DNA of 64,000 nucleotides from Nitrospira sp. (GTDB lineage: Bacteria > Nitrospirota > Nitrospiria > Nitrospirales > Nitrospiraceae). Both the position numbers and the translations under genes were made by a program. Numbering within the stretch: position 1 is the stretch's first letter; every line of letters starts with the position of its first letter. The stretch spans positions 377,911 to 441,910 of the forward strand of contig SWDS01000001.1 in assembly GCA_005116745.1 (NCBI GenBank). The letters are read 5' to 3'. Positions 45,226-55,404 of this stretch are shown here, in pieces. The notes beneath the pieces were generated by a model. It did not search any database, was not told the origin of the DNA, and worked only from the letters and a program-made list of their open reading frames with translations.

Positions 45226-46163
45226 GTCGATGGCTCTGGAGTAAAGGATTTCTGCGCAACAAGTTGGGCGGTGTAGACGGATTCCGACTCGCTCGTTCCT
45301 TCGTGGAGCCCTTCGTCATAATGGAGAATGCGGAGGCCGGATGTGAGGCGTAGGAGTTCACTATGTGTAAGGCAAAACTCTCGACGTTTTGGATGCTGGC
45401 GCTGGACGTGGTTTTCGAGTGTGAAAGTTTCATACAGCAACATCCCGCCGGGCTTGAGCGCGTCAATGAGAGAGGGGAAGAGGGGGCGGTGTAGGTAAAA
45501 GAAGACGACAATGGCATCGTACGCTTCGTGTCCGAGATGCGGCTCTTGCAGCGGTTGTTGCTCCAGATCGAGCACTCGCGAACTGATACCGGTGAGGTGT
45601 CGTATTCGTGCGCTAGACGAAAGGCGTGCGAGGGCCTGTTCATCGCGATCGACCGCGTCGACCTGGTAGCCCAGCGAGGCGAGGAATAGTGCGTGACGCC
45701 CGCTGCCGGAGGCCACATCGAGGACTCTGCCTTTGGGAAGCCGTTGAAGTTGCTGGACGAGAAACCGGGTTGGTGGTGGATCTGCTCGCAGGATGTGCTG
45801 TGTGAACCGTGTACGTTCAATGCTGATCCCGACAGAACGGGTCACGTTGGAGATCGGAGGATGCAGCTTCCTCAGCCACAACTTGATATGATCGATCGGG
45901 AATTCATCAAACAGGGCTGCCATTAGTCGTTCCGCCAGAGTTTCCAGCAGCTGTGACTCCTGAGCGGTCCCGATGTCGACGACTCGCTGCGCCACTTTCG
46001 CGTAGTCGATCGTGTGAACAAGATCGTCGGATAATCCTGCTGCTTCCAGTCGACAGTCCAATTCCAAATCGAGCGCGAGGGGTTGTGGGCGCGCGCGTTC
46101 CTCAGGCGTTACGCCGCAGCGGCTGCGGAACTCCAATCGTTCGATGACGACATGTCCACTCAT
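45222..46163 (-). CDS. FolB-methyltransferase fusion protein
   Basis: The N-terminal part (about 1-120) resembles dihydroneopterin aldolase: GVTPEERARPQPLALDLEL, IDYAKV, LETLAERL and a WLRKLHPPI strand. The remaining part is a class I SAM methyltransferase with VLDVASGSGRHALFLA and ALKPGGMLLYETFT. FolB makes 6-hydroxymethyl-dihydropterin in folate synthesis; the methyltransferase target is unknown. Start is taken at ATG 46163; 46172 is an alternative. It is coupled to the PHP gene. Confidence 0.8.
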   Translation of the reverse strand: MSGHVVIERLEFRSRCGVTPEERARPQPLALDLELDCRLEAAGLSDDLVHTIDYAKVAQRVVDIGTAQESQLLETLAERLMAALFDEFPIDHIKLWLRKLHPPISNVTRSVGISIERTRFTQHILRADPPPTRFLVQQLQRLPKGRVLDVASGSGRHALFLASLGYQVDAVDRDEQALARLSSSARIRHLTGISSRVLDLEQQPLQEPHLGHEAYDAIVVFFYLHRPLFPSLIDALKPGGMLLYETFTLENHVQRQHPKRREFCLTHSELLRLTSGLRILHYDEGLHEGTSESESVYTAQLVAQKSFTPEPST

Positions 46164-46246
46164 GTTGTGCATTGTCGAAGATCGGAATTCAGGCTGTCAA
46201 GCGAAGAGGAGCACGTTGAGGGCAAGAGGCGCGCAGCCGATGATGG

Positions 46247-47797
46247 TTAGACGAAGTACCGACTGGTGTCGAATTTGTGCTCCGTGTTGTCGACCAATCG
46301 AATGATGCTATGGCGGTACTCGCCGGTGTCGTCCTTCTCGGTCAAATCCAACTCGGGTCCGTTGTCGATGGGAGTGCCTTGCGCATCGGTGATGACCTTG
46401 ACGATCGGCCGTTCGCTCTCGGTGATATCGGCGGCAGGTTTGAGTACGACGGCGAATGCGTCGGAATCGAGGACGACCAGGCTTCCGATCGGAATGATTC
46501 CCACGCAGTTGACGAACAGTTTGAGCAAGGTCGCGTCAAAACTTTTCCCAGATTTCCCAAGCATCATATTGAGTACTTTTGAGGGAGACATCGGTTCTCG
46601 GCGGTAGACACGGGACGATGTCATGGCATCGTAACAATCGGCGATCGTCAGAATGCGCCCCGTCAGGGAGAGTTTCCACGGTGTCTTTAATTTGGGATAG
46701 CCGGAATAGTCCAAGTTCATGTGGTGTTCGAAGGATGCTGCGGCCATGCGGGTTGGAAGATTGGTGATGCCGCGTAACTGCGTGAGGCTCAAGACTCCTT
46801 CCGTGGGGTGGTTGCGCATCATCATCCACTCGTCTTCCGTAAACTCACCTGGTTTATTCAAGACTTCCAGGGGAATGGTTGATTTTCCCATGTCGTGAAA
46901 CAACGCAGCTAAGCCGAGATCAGCGAGCTCGATTTTCGGATAGCCGGCTCTGTTTGCAAGCGCAATGGAAAGGAGCGAGACGTTGACAGAGTGGTTATGG
47001 GTATATTGATCGTGGCAGCGAAGCGTGGTAAGGCCCAGCATGATTGACTCGTCCTGCATCATCAGGTCGACGATATTTTGAATGGCACGTTTTGCCTGCT
47101 TAAAGCTCAAAGCTTTGCCATCGCGAGACGACTGCGTCAGACTGCCGACCGCATCGGCGGCTTTGCCATACGCAGTTTTTGAGCGTACTTTGTGTTGAGC
47201 TTTCGAATTTCTGTTTTCTGGAAGATCTTCTCGTAGGTTGAGTACTCGAGGGTCTTTCAGTTCGATGCCGGCCACGGCCAGGGTGAGCAATTCCTGTCGG
47301 AAGTCCTCGATTGATTTTGTGGCCGGGTCTAGAGTGACGAAGAGGTGGGCGAACTCTCGAAGGTCTTTGGAGGAGGCCGAAGAGGAAAATGTTAGGCCGC
47401 CGATCTTCCACTTTTTCAAGGCATCAAGAACGCTTGAGACGACCAGCATTTGTTGGGCCGTCACTTTCAGATGGTTCTCGCCGAGGAAGAGGAAATCGTC
47501 CTGTACCCATAAGGTGACCGCTTGGTCGTGGGCGAGGGTTTCAATGAGGGTCAACATCGTTTCAACGGGTTTGTCGAGAGCGGCGTTGGCGCGGCCATGA
47601 ATTTTTGACGTTTTGATCAGTGTATTTAATTGTGTGATGAGCTGGAATCCCAGTATCACCAACTGTTGGTCGAGGATGTCTCCGGCTTCTGACCCTTGGC
47701 CGATCTTCCGCGACAACGACTTTTCATGTGTCAGGAGTGGCTGGCTATGATCTTGGCTGGCCGGGGTTTGCAGAGACTGTGACTGGCCTTCTTTCAC
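46247..47797 (-). CDS. HD-GYP domain phosphohydrolase
   Basis: The 516-residue protein has an N-terminal unknown domain (about 40-190) and an HD-GYP domain: HDMGKSTIPLEVLNKPG and later DYSGYP, which keeps the GYP triplet, then DCYDAMTSSR. HD-GYP proteins hydrolyse c-di-GMP or related dinucleotides. It is 11 bases downstream of the HEAT-repeat gene. The first unknown domain resembles the N-terminal part of that neighbour. Confidence 0.88.
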   Translation of the reverse strand: MKEGQSQSLQTPASQDHSQPLLTHEKSLSRKIGQGSEAGDILDQQLVILGFQLITQLNTLIKTSKIHGRANAALDKPVETMLTLIETLAHDQAVTLWVQDDFLFLGENHLKVTAQQMLVVSSVLDALKKWKIGGLTFSSSASSKDLREFAHLFVTLDPATKSIEDFRQELLTLAVAGIELKDPRVLNLREDLPENRNSKAQHKVRSKTAYGKAADAVGSLTQSSRDGKALSFKQAKRAIQNIVDLMMQDESIMLGLTTLRCHDQYTHNHSVNVSLLSIALANRAGYPKIELADLGLAALFHDMGKSTIPLEVLNKPGEFTEDEWMMMRNHPTEGVLSLTQLRGITNLPTRMAAASFEHHMNLDYSGYPKLKTPWKLSLTGRILTIADCYDAMTSSRVYRREPMSPSKVLNMMLGKSGKSFDATLLKLFVNCVGIIPIGSLVVLDSDAFAVVLKPAADITESERPIVKVITDAQGTPIDNGPELDLTEKDDTGEYRHSIIRLVDNTEHKFDTSRYFV

Positions 47798-47808
47798 GAT
47801 CGTGTTTC

Positions 47809-49599
47809 CTAGGGTGTGGAACTGGCTGAGGGGAGGCTGCGTTGTAGACGTTGAGCTTGCAACAATGCTGCGGCACAGGCCTGACGAACTGCGGCACTTC
47901 CCTTTTTAGCCCCAAGGGATAGAGCGGCGATGGCGGTAGGGGTGGCGAGCTTTCCAAGCGTTTCTGCTCCCAAGACCGCCAATTCTTCCTTTTTCTTCCG
48001 ATTCGTCCACGCCCATTCGGTCAGGAGACCTTGCCAATAGGGAACCGCTTCGTCGCCGCACGTGGCGCGAACAGCCTGAAAGACTGCTCGTCTCTCACTG
48101 ATAGGGCGTTCCACAAATCCTTCTTCCAACAGAAGAGGGGACCATTGGGAGAAGGGAACGGTGTACTGGCCGGACATGAGCAGCTTGAGCGCAGCAAAGC
48201 GAACTCCATCATCTTCATCGGTTGAGAGGGAGACGAGTTTCGATCCATTGCCATTGGGTCGGAACAGGCCGAGGGCGCGGATGACTTCTCGACGAACCTG
48301 CGCGTCAGGATACCGGGTTAATCGTTCAATCGAATCGGCGAACTTGGGATTGTTCCATTTGATGAGAATTGAAAGCAGATGACGAACATACCCTGGTCTA
48401 CGATCTGATAGCCCTCGCAACAAGGAATCGGGTTGGTCCTTCGCAAGGGTTACAAGGACTTCGGCCACGATGGCTTGGTGGATCGGTGAGGTGAGGCTCG
48501 CGAGAAGCGAACAGAGTGAGGGGACGGCATCCGTCTTCATCAGTAGTAAGATGGCAGAGAGCCCGTTCACATCGGCGTCTGGGCTTCGGTTGAGATAGCC
48601 TTCGATTACCTTCACCCGTTCTGTGCGACCGAGTCCATCGAGGAGCGAGGCTAACTGATGTTTGTGTTCTTCGCTCAGGTCTGGCCGAAGGGCGTCCGTT
48701 TCGTGAAGGAGATTTAAGACGTTCTCCAATATCGTCCATTTACCTTCGCTCAGAAGAGATTCCACAATGGTGCCCCACAGACTGAAGAGTTTCGTCAGCA
48801 ACGCGGGAGACTTCTCTGAGACGAGAATTGCAGTCAACATGTCCAGGATATATATGAGACTATCTTGCTTTCGCTCCGCTTCGATCTCTTGTGCGAGGCC
48901 GGCCAGTTCTTGTTCCGTGACCTCATAGCCTGCAAGCCCAGACTGGAAGCGATTTTTGGTGTTTCCAGAACCACTGCTCTCAGCGGCGATCCCTTCTTTG
49001 CCCTGCTTTTTGCGTTCTCGCTCTCGATCCAGCAACTCTCTGAGCGTTGAATCGGACGAACTCATGCTGCTGGAAAGGCTGTTGTTCCCTACCGACGACT
49101 TTGAGAGTTCTTCGGCCGTTGTGAGCGTGATCGTCGAGAGATTTCGAGCCCATAGGCGTGTGACGATATCATCGTCGTCCTCATTCGAATCGACGTTGCT
49201 CCACAAGGATGCAAGGAAGAGCGACAGCTCCTCTTGCCTGAGTCCTTCGTGTAGAACAAGTTCTCGGATGCCGTCACCGTACAGTTTGAAGGCGAGACTC
49301 TCGCTTCCTCCATCGTGCTCTGCCTGGTACACGACAACGTCCTTGCACAGCAACTCGGATCGTTGAACAAGGAAAGCCAGTCGTGAATACGTCGTGAGGT
49401 GGTTGGTCAATTCTTCGAATAGCTGCTGTGTAAATTTCTGAGCAACGGGGTTTGTTGAGCCGTACGTCCGGTTCGATTTGGCCGTCTTGTCCAGTAGTTT
49501 TAAGACACGTTTGACGGAGACAATTTCTGGATCTTCAGCCGTGCGTGCGGCGACTGCGGCGGCCATCATGTCCTGAGCTGTTTTGAGGTCCGTCGTCAT
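47809..49599 (-). CDS. HEAT-repeat protein paired with HD-GYP
   Basis: The 596-residue helical protein has an N-terminal domain (about 20-150) followed by HEAT-like repeats, for example YPDAQVRREVIRALGLF and DDGVRFAALKLLMSG. A Ser/Asp-rich linker (about 165-200) separates the halves. It is likely a scaffold for partner binding. It precedes the HD-GYP gene in one operon. Confidence 0.8.
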   Translation of the reverse strand: MTTDLKTAQDMMAAAVAARTAEDPEIVSVKRVLKLLDKTAKSNRTYGSTNPVAQKFTQQLFEELTNHLTTYSRLAFLVQRSELLCKDVVVYQAEHDGGSESLAFKLYGDGIRELVLHEGLRQEELSLFLASLWSNVDSNEDDDDIVTRLWARNLSTITLTTAEELSKSSVGNNSLSSSMSSSDSTLRELLDRERERKKQGKEGIAAESSGSGNTKNRFQSGLAGYEVTEQELAGLAQEIEAERKQDSLIYILDMLTAILVSEKSPALLTKLFSLWGTIVESLLSEGKWTILENVLNLLHETDALRPDLSEEHKHQLASLLDGLGRTERVKVIEGYLNRSPDADVNGLSAILLLMKTDAVPSLCSLLASLTSPIHQAIVAEVLVTLAKDQPDSLLRGLSDRRPGYVRHLLSILIKWNNPKFADSIERLTRYPDAQVRREVIRALGLFRPNGNGSKLVSLSTDEDDGVRFAALKLLMSGQYTVPFSQWSPLLLEEGFVERPISERRAVFQAVRATCGDEAVPYWQGLLTEWAWTNRKKKEELAVLGAETLGKLATPTAIAALSLGAKKGSAAVRQACAAALLQAQRLQRSLPSASSTP

Positions 49600-49729
49600 A
49601 GGTTAGACCTACCGGCAGATCGAAGATTCGTCAAGGAAATCGCCGTTCTCTGCAGTCGTACGACTCCGAATACGTACGTGATCCAATGGCTTGTTTGCCA
49701 CGAGTGGCATCGGTAGAATCGAGCCGCAC

Positions 49730-50377
49730 ATGAGTAGAATGAGTAGGACTCCCCTTGTGATCTGTTTTGGCGATAGCCTGACAGCAGGCTTTCAGTCGCC
49801 GACACGAGACAACCCAACCGGGCGGGAGACTCCGTACGGACAGTTTCTCCAATCCCTTGTTAGCGATGAGGTGCAAGTCTGTATTTCCGGGATCTGCGGT
49901 GAGTTGACCGGCGAAATGGTCATGCGGTTCCCGCGGGATGTGCTCAATCATCAACCGGGTTATGTCTCGATTCTTGGTGGCACGAACGATTTGGGATGGA
50001 ATGCGTCACCATCCGAAATCATAGCCAATCTCATCAAGATGTACGAACAGACCCTGGCGATGGGTGCGGTTCCGATTCCTGTGACGGTGCCTTCGATTCG
50101 AGTGGAAGATGCTTCGGGTAGCCGTGAGGGGCAGGAATGGATTGCTGAGCACCTTAGCCGTCGATATGAATTGAATAAGCTGATTCAAGATTACGCTGGC
50201 TCCAAGGGTCTTGCCTGCGCGGATCTTTTCGCAGCCACTGCAGATCCAGTGAGTGACCAACTGGCGGTGATCTATTCGAACGACGGGATTCACCTGACCA
50301 CCGCCGGGTATGAGCTATTTGCCGAGCAGATCGCACACATCCTGAAGCCGCTGTTGGCGCAAGACCAGCAATCATGA
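49730..50377 (+). CDS. SGNH/GDSL hydrolase
   Basis: The product has block I FGDSLTAG, block III GGTNDLG and block V DGIHLT, giving the Ser, Gly, Asn and His of the SGNH family. These enzymes are esterases or lipases, often tesA-like. No signal peptide is evident, so it may be cytosolic. Start is uncertain (ATG at 49691, 49730 or 49739). It overlaps the thioredoxin gene by four bases. Confidence 0.85.
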   Translation: MSRMSRTPLVICFGDSLTAGFQSPTRDNPTGRETPYGQFLQSLVSDEVQVCISGICGELTGEMVMRFPRDVLNHQPGYVSILGGTNDLGWNASPSEIIANLIKMYEQTLAMGAVPIPVTVPSIRVEDASGSREGQEWIAEHLSRRYELNKLIQDYAGSKGLACADLFAATADPVSDQLAVIYSNDGIHLTTAGYELFAEQIAHILKPLLAQDQQS

Positions 50378-50706
50378 GTTCCATGCTCCAAGCCGTCACT
50401 GATCGAGGGTTTGATCGGGTGGTTGAGGCAAGCCGAGTGCCTGTTTTAGTGGAATTCTGGAAACCCGGGTGTGGCCATTGCCGAGCTTTGATGAAGGAAT
50501 TGGAACAGTTGCAGCAGGAATGGGGCGAACAGGTACTCATCCTGACAATGAATGTCGATGAGGAGTTTCAGCTCCCCGCCGAGCTGGAAGTCTCCTCGCT
50601 TCCTGCCCTGGCGTTGTATCAAAATGGCGAGTTCGTGAAATTTATCGGAGGGCTTGGAAAGAAGGATGAGATTGCGAAACAAATCCAAATTGTGTTGGGT
50701 CGATGA
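50374..50706 (+). CDS. Thioredoxin-like protein
   Basis: The 110-residue protein has a thioredoxin fold: VLVEFWKPGCGHCRALMKEL with active site CGHC, and a cis-Pro loop SSLPALALYQNGE. CGHC is a PDI-like redox motif. No signal peptide, so it probably works in the cytosol. It follows the SGNH hydrolase by ATGA overlap. Confidence 0.9.
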   Translation: MSSMLQAVTDRGFDRVVEASRVPVLVEFWKPGCGHCRALMKELEQLQQEWGEQVLILTMNVDEEFQLPAELEVSSLPALALYQNGEFVKFIGGLGKKDEIAKQIQIVLGR

Positions 50707-50727
50707 TCGGTCTCCGTGCAGATCAGT

Positions 50728-52275
50728 CTATAGCACTCGCCAGGTCCGACCGTCATTTTGGATCAATCGATCAGCTTCCACCGGTCCCCATGTACCGGCT
50801 TGATACTCGGGGAGCCACCGTTGTCCAGACTTGTCCCAGGCTTCGAGAATCTGGGTGATCCAGGCCCAGGATGCTTCCACAGCATCGCGCCGCATGAAAC
50901 GAGAGGCATCTCCAGCCATCACATCGAGTAGGAGGCGCTCGTAGGCCTCTGGAGATGGCCGTCCAAATACTTCTCCATACTTGAAGTTCATTTCCACGGG
51001 ATGGGTCTGCGCACGGGTACCCGGCACGCGTGAGACGATGCGGAGCGAGAGTCCTTCTTCGGGTTGAATCTTCAGTGTGAGGACATTCGGGGCTTGAGGA
51101 TTCTGAGCATTGGCGTTGAAGAGGATCTGCGGAATATCTTTGAATTGGACGGCGACTTCACTGGCACGGAGAGGCAATGCTTTACCTGTTCTCAGGTAGA
51201 AGGGGACTCCGGACCACCGCCAGTTCTCGACGAAGCATTTGATGGCTACGTAGGTTTCAGTGGTGGAATTGGGCTGCACACCCTTTTCGCGGCGATAGCC
51301 GGGAACTGGTGTGCCGTGTACCGTTCCCTCTGTGTATTGAGCCCGCACGGTGCACTCGTCCACATCTTTGGTCGTGATGGGCCTCAAGCAGCGGAGCACC
51401 TCCATCTTGGCGTTCCGGACCACGTCCGGGTCCAAGGAGTAGGGTGGCTCCATGGCGACTAAACAGAGCAATTGCAGCAGATGGTTCTGGATCATGTCAC
51501 GGAGTGCGCCGGCTTCTTCATAGTAGGTGGCACGAGTTCCCACGCCTTCCGCTTCACTTACTGTGATTTGGACGTGGTCGACGTACTTGTGATTCCAGAT
51601 TGGTTCAAAAATGCTGTTGGCGAAGCGCACGACCATGAGATTTTGAACGGTCTCTTTCCCGAGATAATGATCGATTCGGAAGATCTGCGACTCGTCAAAG
51701 ACACGGCCGGTGACTTCGTTGATGGCCTGTGCGGAGGCCAGATCGCGCCCGACCGGCTTTTCCACGATGATGCGTGTATAGGGCGAGCGAGCTCCAGGAG
51801 TTCCTGCCAGTCCAGAACGGGACAATCCCTCACAGACATCCGTGAAGGAACTGGGGGGAATGCTGAGATAGAAAATGCGGTTCCCGGGCAGTTGGAACCT
51901 ACGCTCGAGTTCTTCGGCCCGTTCTTTCAGGCGCACATAGGTCTGTGCGTCGTCGTTACCTCCCGCCAAGTAAAACAGGTGTTGGGAAAAGGCATTCCAC
52001 GTATCTTCGATGAGAGCCTGTCGGGAATGTTTGACGACGCCATCGCGGACGCTGGCTCGGAACTCTTCATCGCTCATGGGGGTACGACCCAGGCCGATCA
52101 CAACATAATTCGACGGCAACAAACCATCGAGAAGCAGGTTGTAGACTGCCGGGATCAAACGCCGACGAGCCAAGTCACCTGAACCTCCGAAAATGACCAG
52201 GGTACAAGGCTCGACTGGCGGCAGTGGTTCCTGCGTGGGGTGGATATCGATTCGTTGACCATTCGCGTGAGTCAT
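50728..52275 (-). CDS. zwf: Glucose-6-phosphate dehydrogenase
   Basis: The 515-residue enzyme oxidises glucose-6-phosphate to 6-phosphogluconolactone with NADP(+). The Rossmann motif is GGSGDLARRR near residue 30; the active-site signature is RIDHYLGKE. GAGGAG precedes the ATG. It follows gnd by 27 bases, so the oxidative pentose phosphate pathway is encoded as a pair. Confidence 0.97.
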   Translation of the reverse strand: MTHANGQRIDIHPTQEPLPPVEPCTLVIFGGSGDLARRRLIPAVYNLLLDGLLPSNYVVIGLGRTPMSDEEFRASVRDGVVKHSRQALIEDTWNAFSQHLFYLAGGNDDAQTYVRLKERAEELERRFQLPGNRIFYLSIPPSSFTDVCEGLSRSGLAGTPGARSPYTRIIVEKPVGRDLASAQAINEVTGRVFDESQIFRIDHYLGKETVQNLMVVRFANSIFEPIWNHKYVDHVQITVSEAEGVGTRATYYEEAGALRDMIQNHLLQLLCLVAMEPPYSLDPDVVRNAKMEVLRCLRPITTKDVDECTVRAQYTEGTVHGTPVPGYRREKGVQPNSTTETYVAIKCFVENWRWSGVPFYLRTGKALPLRASEVAVQFKDIPQILFNANAQNPQAPNVLTLKIQPEEGLSLRIVSRVPGTRAQTHPVEMNFKYGEVFGRPSPEAYERLLLDVMAGDASRFMRRDAVEASWAWITQILEAWDKSGQRWLPEYQAGTWGPVEADRLIQNDGRTWRVL

Positions 52276-52302
52276 CAGGATCTCCTCAATGAGGCCAGAC
52301 CA

Positions 52303-53196
52303 TTACCGTCGGACCGAGTGGCCACCAAAGGCATTTCGCAGGGCTGCCAGCATCTTTTCAGCAAACGATTCGTCCTGCCGCGAGCGAAACCGCGTAAAGA
52401 GCGCTGTCGTGAGAGTGGGTACCGGCACGTCCTTCTCGATGGCATCGGCGATCATCCAGCGGCCTTCGCCGGAATCTTGCACGTACCCCTTCAGTTTTTC
52501 CAGCTTTTGATCGTCCTTGAGCGCGCCTGCAGCCAGTTCCAACAACCAGGATCGGACGACACTCCCGTGCATCCAGAGATCGGCCACGCGTGCCAAGTCC
52601 AGTTTGTATTCGCTCTTCGACATCAACTCAAATCCTTCGGCGTAGCCTTGCATCATGCTGTACTCAATGCCGTTGTGCACCATTTTCACATAGTGCCCGG
52701 CACCGGCCGCGCCGACGTGGGCCCAGCCGTTTTCAGGCGCCAGGGTTTTGAACACTGGTTCAAGCCGTTTGACGGCTGTGTTTTCTCCGCCGACCATGAG
52801 GCAATAGCCGACTTGCAGTCCCCAGATCCCTCCACTGGTTCCTGCATCAACATAGTGAATGCCTTTTTTCTTGAGCTCGGCAGCCCGTCGTACGTCGTCG
52901 TGAAACCTGGTATTTCCACCGTCCACGATGGTGTCACCTGGTTGCAACAATGCAGCTACCGCCTGGATAGTTTCTTCGGTCGGGGCTCCGGAAGGCACCA
53001 TGACCCAGACAGCACGCGGGGCACTGAGCTTACTGACAAGATCAGCAAGGGATGAGGAACCGATCGCACCCTGGCCCTCGGCCTGTTTGATCAAGTCGCT
53101 CGAACGGTCGTAGACTACGACGCGGTGTTGGTCGCGCCGAAGGCGCGTTACCATGTTCATCCCCATCTTGCCGAGTCCGATAAATCCCAGTTCCAT
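52303..53196 (-). CDS. gnd: 6-Phosphogluconate dehydrogenase (decarboxylating)
   Basis: The product (297 residues) has the Rossmann GFIGLGKMGMNM, GGNTRF, GTSGGIWGLQVGYCLMVGG and GHYVKMVHNGIEY. The about 300-residue length fits the short GndA/YqeC NAD-preferring class, not the 470-residue NADP enzyme. ATG 53196 has AAGGAG eight bases upstream, so the longer frame to 53232 is not used. It precedes zwf. Confidence 0.93.
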   Translation of the reverse strand: MELGFIGLGKMGMNMVTRLRRDQHRVVVYDRSSDLIKQAEGQGAIGSSSLADLVSKLSAPRAVWVMVPSGAPTEETIQAVAALLQPGDTIVDGGNTRFHDDVRRAAELKKKGIHYVDAGTSGGIWGLQVGYCLMVGGENTAVKRLEPVFKTLAPENGWAHVGAAGAGHYVKMVHNGIEYSMMQGYAEGFELMSKSEYKLDLARVADLWMHGSVVRSWLLELAAGALKDDQKLEKLKGYVQDSGEGRWMIADAIEKDVPVPTLTTALFTRFRSRQDESFAEKMLAALRNAFGGHSVRR

Positions 53197-53335
53197 AAGA
53201 GCGCTCCTTGGTTTGTCGCCGGTCACAGCCAATGCAGCGTCCGTCGATCGATTTGCAGGCAGGTACGGTTCCTCTCACGTTGTGCGCGAAACACGTTCCC
53301 AACGCGGAGGCAACCGGTTGAATACACTGCTCTTG

Positions 53336-54139
53336 TCAGTCGATGCGAGCAGGATTCGGGACATCCTTAAAGAGGAGATCGGCAAATTGTCGGCCAAAGT
53401 TGAGCCGGTCGGTGAGGGTGGTGGCTGTGAGGAACTGTCCAGCAAGGTCCGCAAGGGCCGGTTCGCGTGAAAACATAAACCGATGAACATCTACTGGAGC
53501 GACCAACCAAAACCCTCTCAAACGAAAGAATGCGGAGATACAATCCTCGTAAAACAGCGTCAATAGGTAGTGGGCTGTTCCTGGTTTCTCTACGAGATCC
53601 TGTGCTTTCCCCAACAGATGGTAACATTCGGCCTTCAGCTGAATCTGTTCATTGATCGATGCCGGCGGCGGACCTTGGCGAAAGCGGTAGTGGATCTTTT
53701 CAGTCAGCTTCACACAGATGTCGTCGTGATCGAAGAGAATTCTGCCTTTTCGCAGTAGGGAGGGGAGTCGAAGTGAGTAGGCGAGGTCTTCCTCGACGGA
53801 CTGGTATCCATGGTAGCGAATATCTGCGAGGCGGTCGCCGACACGAAGGATTTCGTGACTATCGGCCTCTCCTTTGACGAGGGCGATCAAGTCGATATCG
53901 CTGTGGAGCGTGAGAGCCTTCCGAGCTCCCGACCCGATGAGGATGACGCCGACAAGGTCACCACCCCGTCGGCCTTTGATATGCCGTAACGCGACTTCTA
54001 CATTCGCTTCAAATCCAGGGGGTGGTGGCAACTCGGGCTGTTCCGGCGGTTCCGGGACTTCGAGTAGCTCGGCGTTCAGTTCTTCACGAGTGGGAGTGCT
54101 AGTCGAGTGGTGTGTGTCCATGACGTGTTCTAATTCCAT
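53336..54139 (-). CDS. Nucleotidyltransferase-domain protein
   Basis: The protein has a minimal nucleotidyltransferase core GSGARKALTLHSDIDLIAL, with GS followed by DxD, and then a helical HEPN-like second half. Pro-rich residues precede the core. The substrate is unknown. Start is taken as ATG 54139 (MELEHV), but upstream Met codons exist to 54229. It is unlinked to other genes in function. Confidence 0.75.
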   Translation of the reverse strand: MELEHVMDTHHSTSTPTREELNAELLEVPEPPEQPELPPPPGFEANVEVALRHIKGRRGGDLVGVILIGSGARKALTLHSDIDLIALVKGEADSHEILRVGDRLADIRYHGYQSVEEDLAYSLRLPSLLRKGRILFDHDDICVKLTEKIHYRFRQGPPPASINEQIQLKAECYHLLGKAQDLVEKPGTAHYLLTLFYEDCISAFFRLRGFWLVAPVDVHRFMFSREPALADLAGQFLTATTLTDRLNFGRQFADLLFKDVPNPARID

Positions 54140-54280
54140 GATAATGAATGGTGTGTGCAAACCCTCTGAATCGACCAGTGTAGGGCCTGTTACTCGTTCT
54201 TGCTGGTTTCCAACCGCGTGAAGCCGCAACAGGCGAACGACCTGGCCGTTTCGGTATTCTATGGATGGAGGAATATAGTG

Positions 54281-55312
54281 TCAACGTTTGAGGACGTTGG
54301 CAAAGACGTCCGCGGCTTCGTCGATCTGCTTGTCCGTGATATGCAGATGGGTGACTGCTCGATAGCTTTGTCCTCCGACGGCGTTAATAAGTACGCCGTG
54401 TTCTTTGAGCGCGGCTACGAGTTCGGCTGGAGAACGGTGTTCGTCGACGATATCGAAGATGACGATATTCGTTTCGACGTGCTGCGGCGCAATCTGGATT
54501 GCGGAAATGTGTTGGAGTTGGCGAGCCAGTTTTTTGGCATGCTCATGGTCGGTCCTGAGCCGAGCGACATGCCGCTCTAGCGCATAGATACCGGCGGCGG
54601 CTAGGATGCCCGCTTGGCGCATCGCACCTCCGTACATTCGGCGAAAGCGGCGTGCGCGATCCATGAGTCGCTGGTCATTGGAGATCAGCAGCGATCCAAC
54701 GGGGGCGCCTAACCCCTTCGAGAGACAGAGGGAGACGGTTTCGAAGTGTTGAGCGTACACCGTGGGCGGTAGGGTGGTGGCGACCACGGCATTGAAGAGC
54801 CTGGCCCCGTCGAGGTGCATGGGAATGCCATGTCTCACCGCGAGAGCTCGGATTTTTTCGATTGTGGAGAGCGGATAAATCGTGCCGCCTCCGGCATTGT
54901 GCGTGTTTTCAATACAGATTAAGGCCGTTGTGATGCTGTGCGGGTCGTTCGGTCTGATGGCGGCCTCCACCTGCTCGACAGTCATGATTCCCCGCTCACC
55001 GGTCACCCAATGAAGTTGTACGCCGGCTAGTGCCCCAGCTGCGCCCTGTTCATAGCGAACAATATGACTCTTGCTCTCGACGATTATTTCCTGTCCCGGT
55101 TGAGTGTGTGACCGAATCGCTAGTTGATTGGCCATGGTGCCGGAGGGGACGAAGAGCGCGAACCGCTTGCCGAGCATGGCTGCCGCCATATCTTGGAGCC
55201 GATTGATGGTCGGGTCTTCTCCATACACGTCATCGCCGACCTCAGCGCGCGCCATGGCTTTCCGCATCTCGTCCGTCGGCTTGGTCACGGTGTCGCTACG
55301 AAGATCGATCAT
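54281..55312 (-). CDS. ltaE: Low-specificity L-threonine aldolase
   Basis: The 343-residue PLP enzyme starts [20 protein letters not shown], the family hallmark, and holds its PLP lysine in [13 protein letters not shown]. It cleaves threonine to glycine and acetaldehyde. The frame extends upstream to 55384, but ATG 55312 matches family length. It diverges from the transporter gene. Confidence 0.93.
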   Translation of the reverse strand: MIDLRSDTVTKPTDEMRKAMARAEVGDDVYGEDPTINRLQDMAAAMLGKRFALFVPSGTMANQLAIRSHTQPGQEIIVESKSHIVRYEQGAAGALAGVQLHWVTGERGIMTVEQVEAAIRPNDPHSITTALICIENTHNAGGGTIYPLSTIEKIRALAVRHGIPMHLDGARLFNAVVATTLPPTVYAQHFETVSLCLSKGLGAPVGSLLISNDQRLMDRARRFRRMYGGAMRQAGILAAAGIYALERHVARLRTDHEHAKKLARQLQHISAIQIAPQHVETNIVIFDIVDEHRSPAELVAALKEHGVLINAVGGQSYRAVTHLHITDKQIDEAADVFANVLKR

Positions 55313-55404
55313 CCTGTTCGGCCTCCCAAGAATTCCGTACGGTTCCGGTATTCTAACAGATCTGGCACTTGCAGGCGAAGGCACACCTGTTACACTGCGG
55401 GTCT

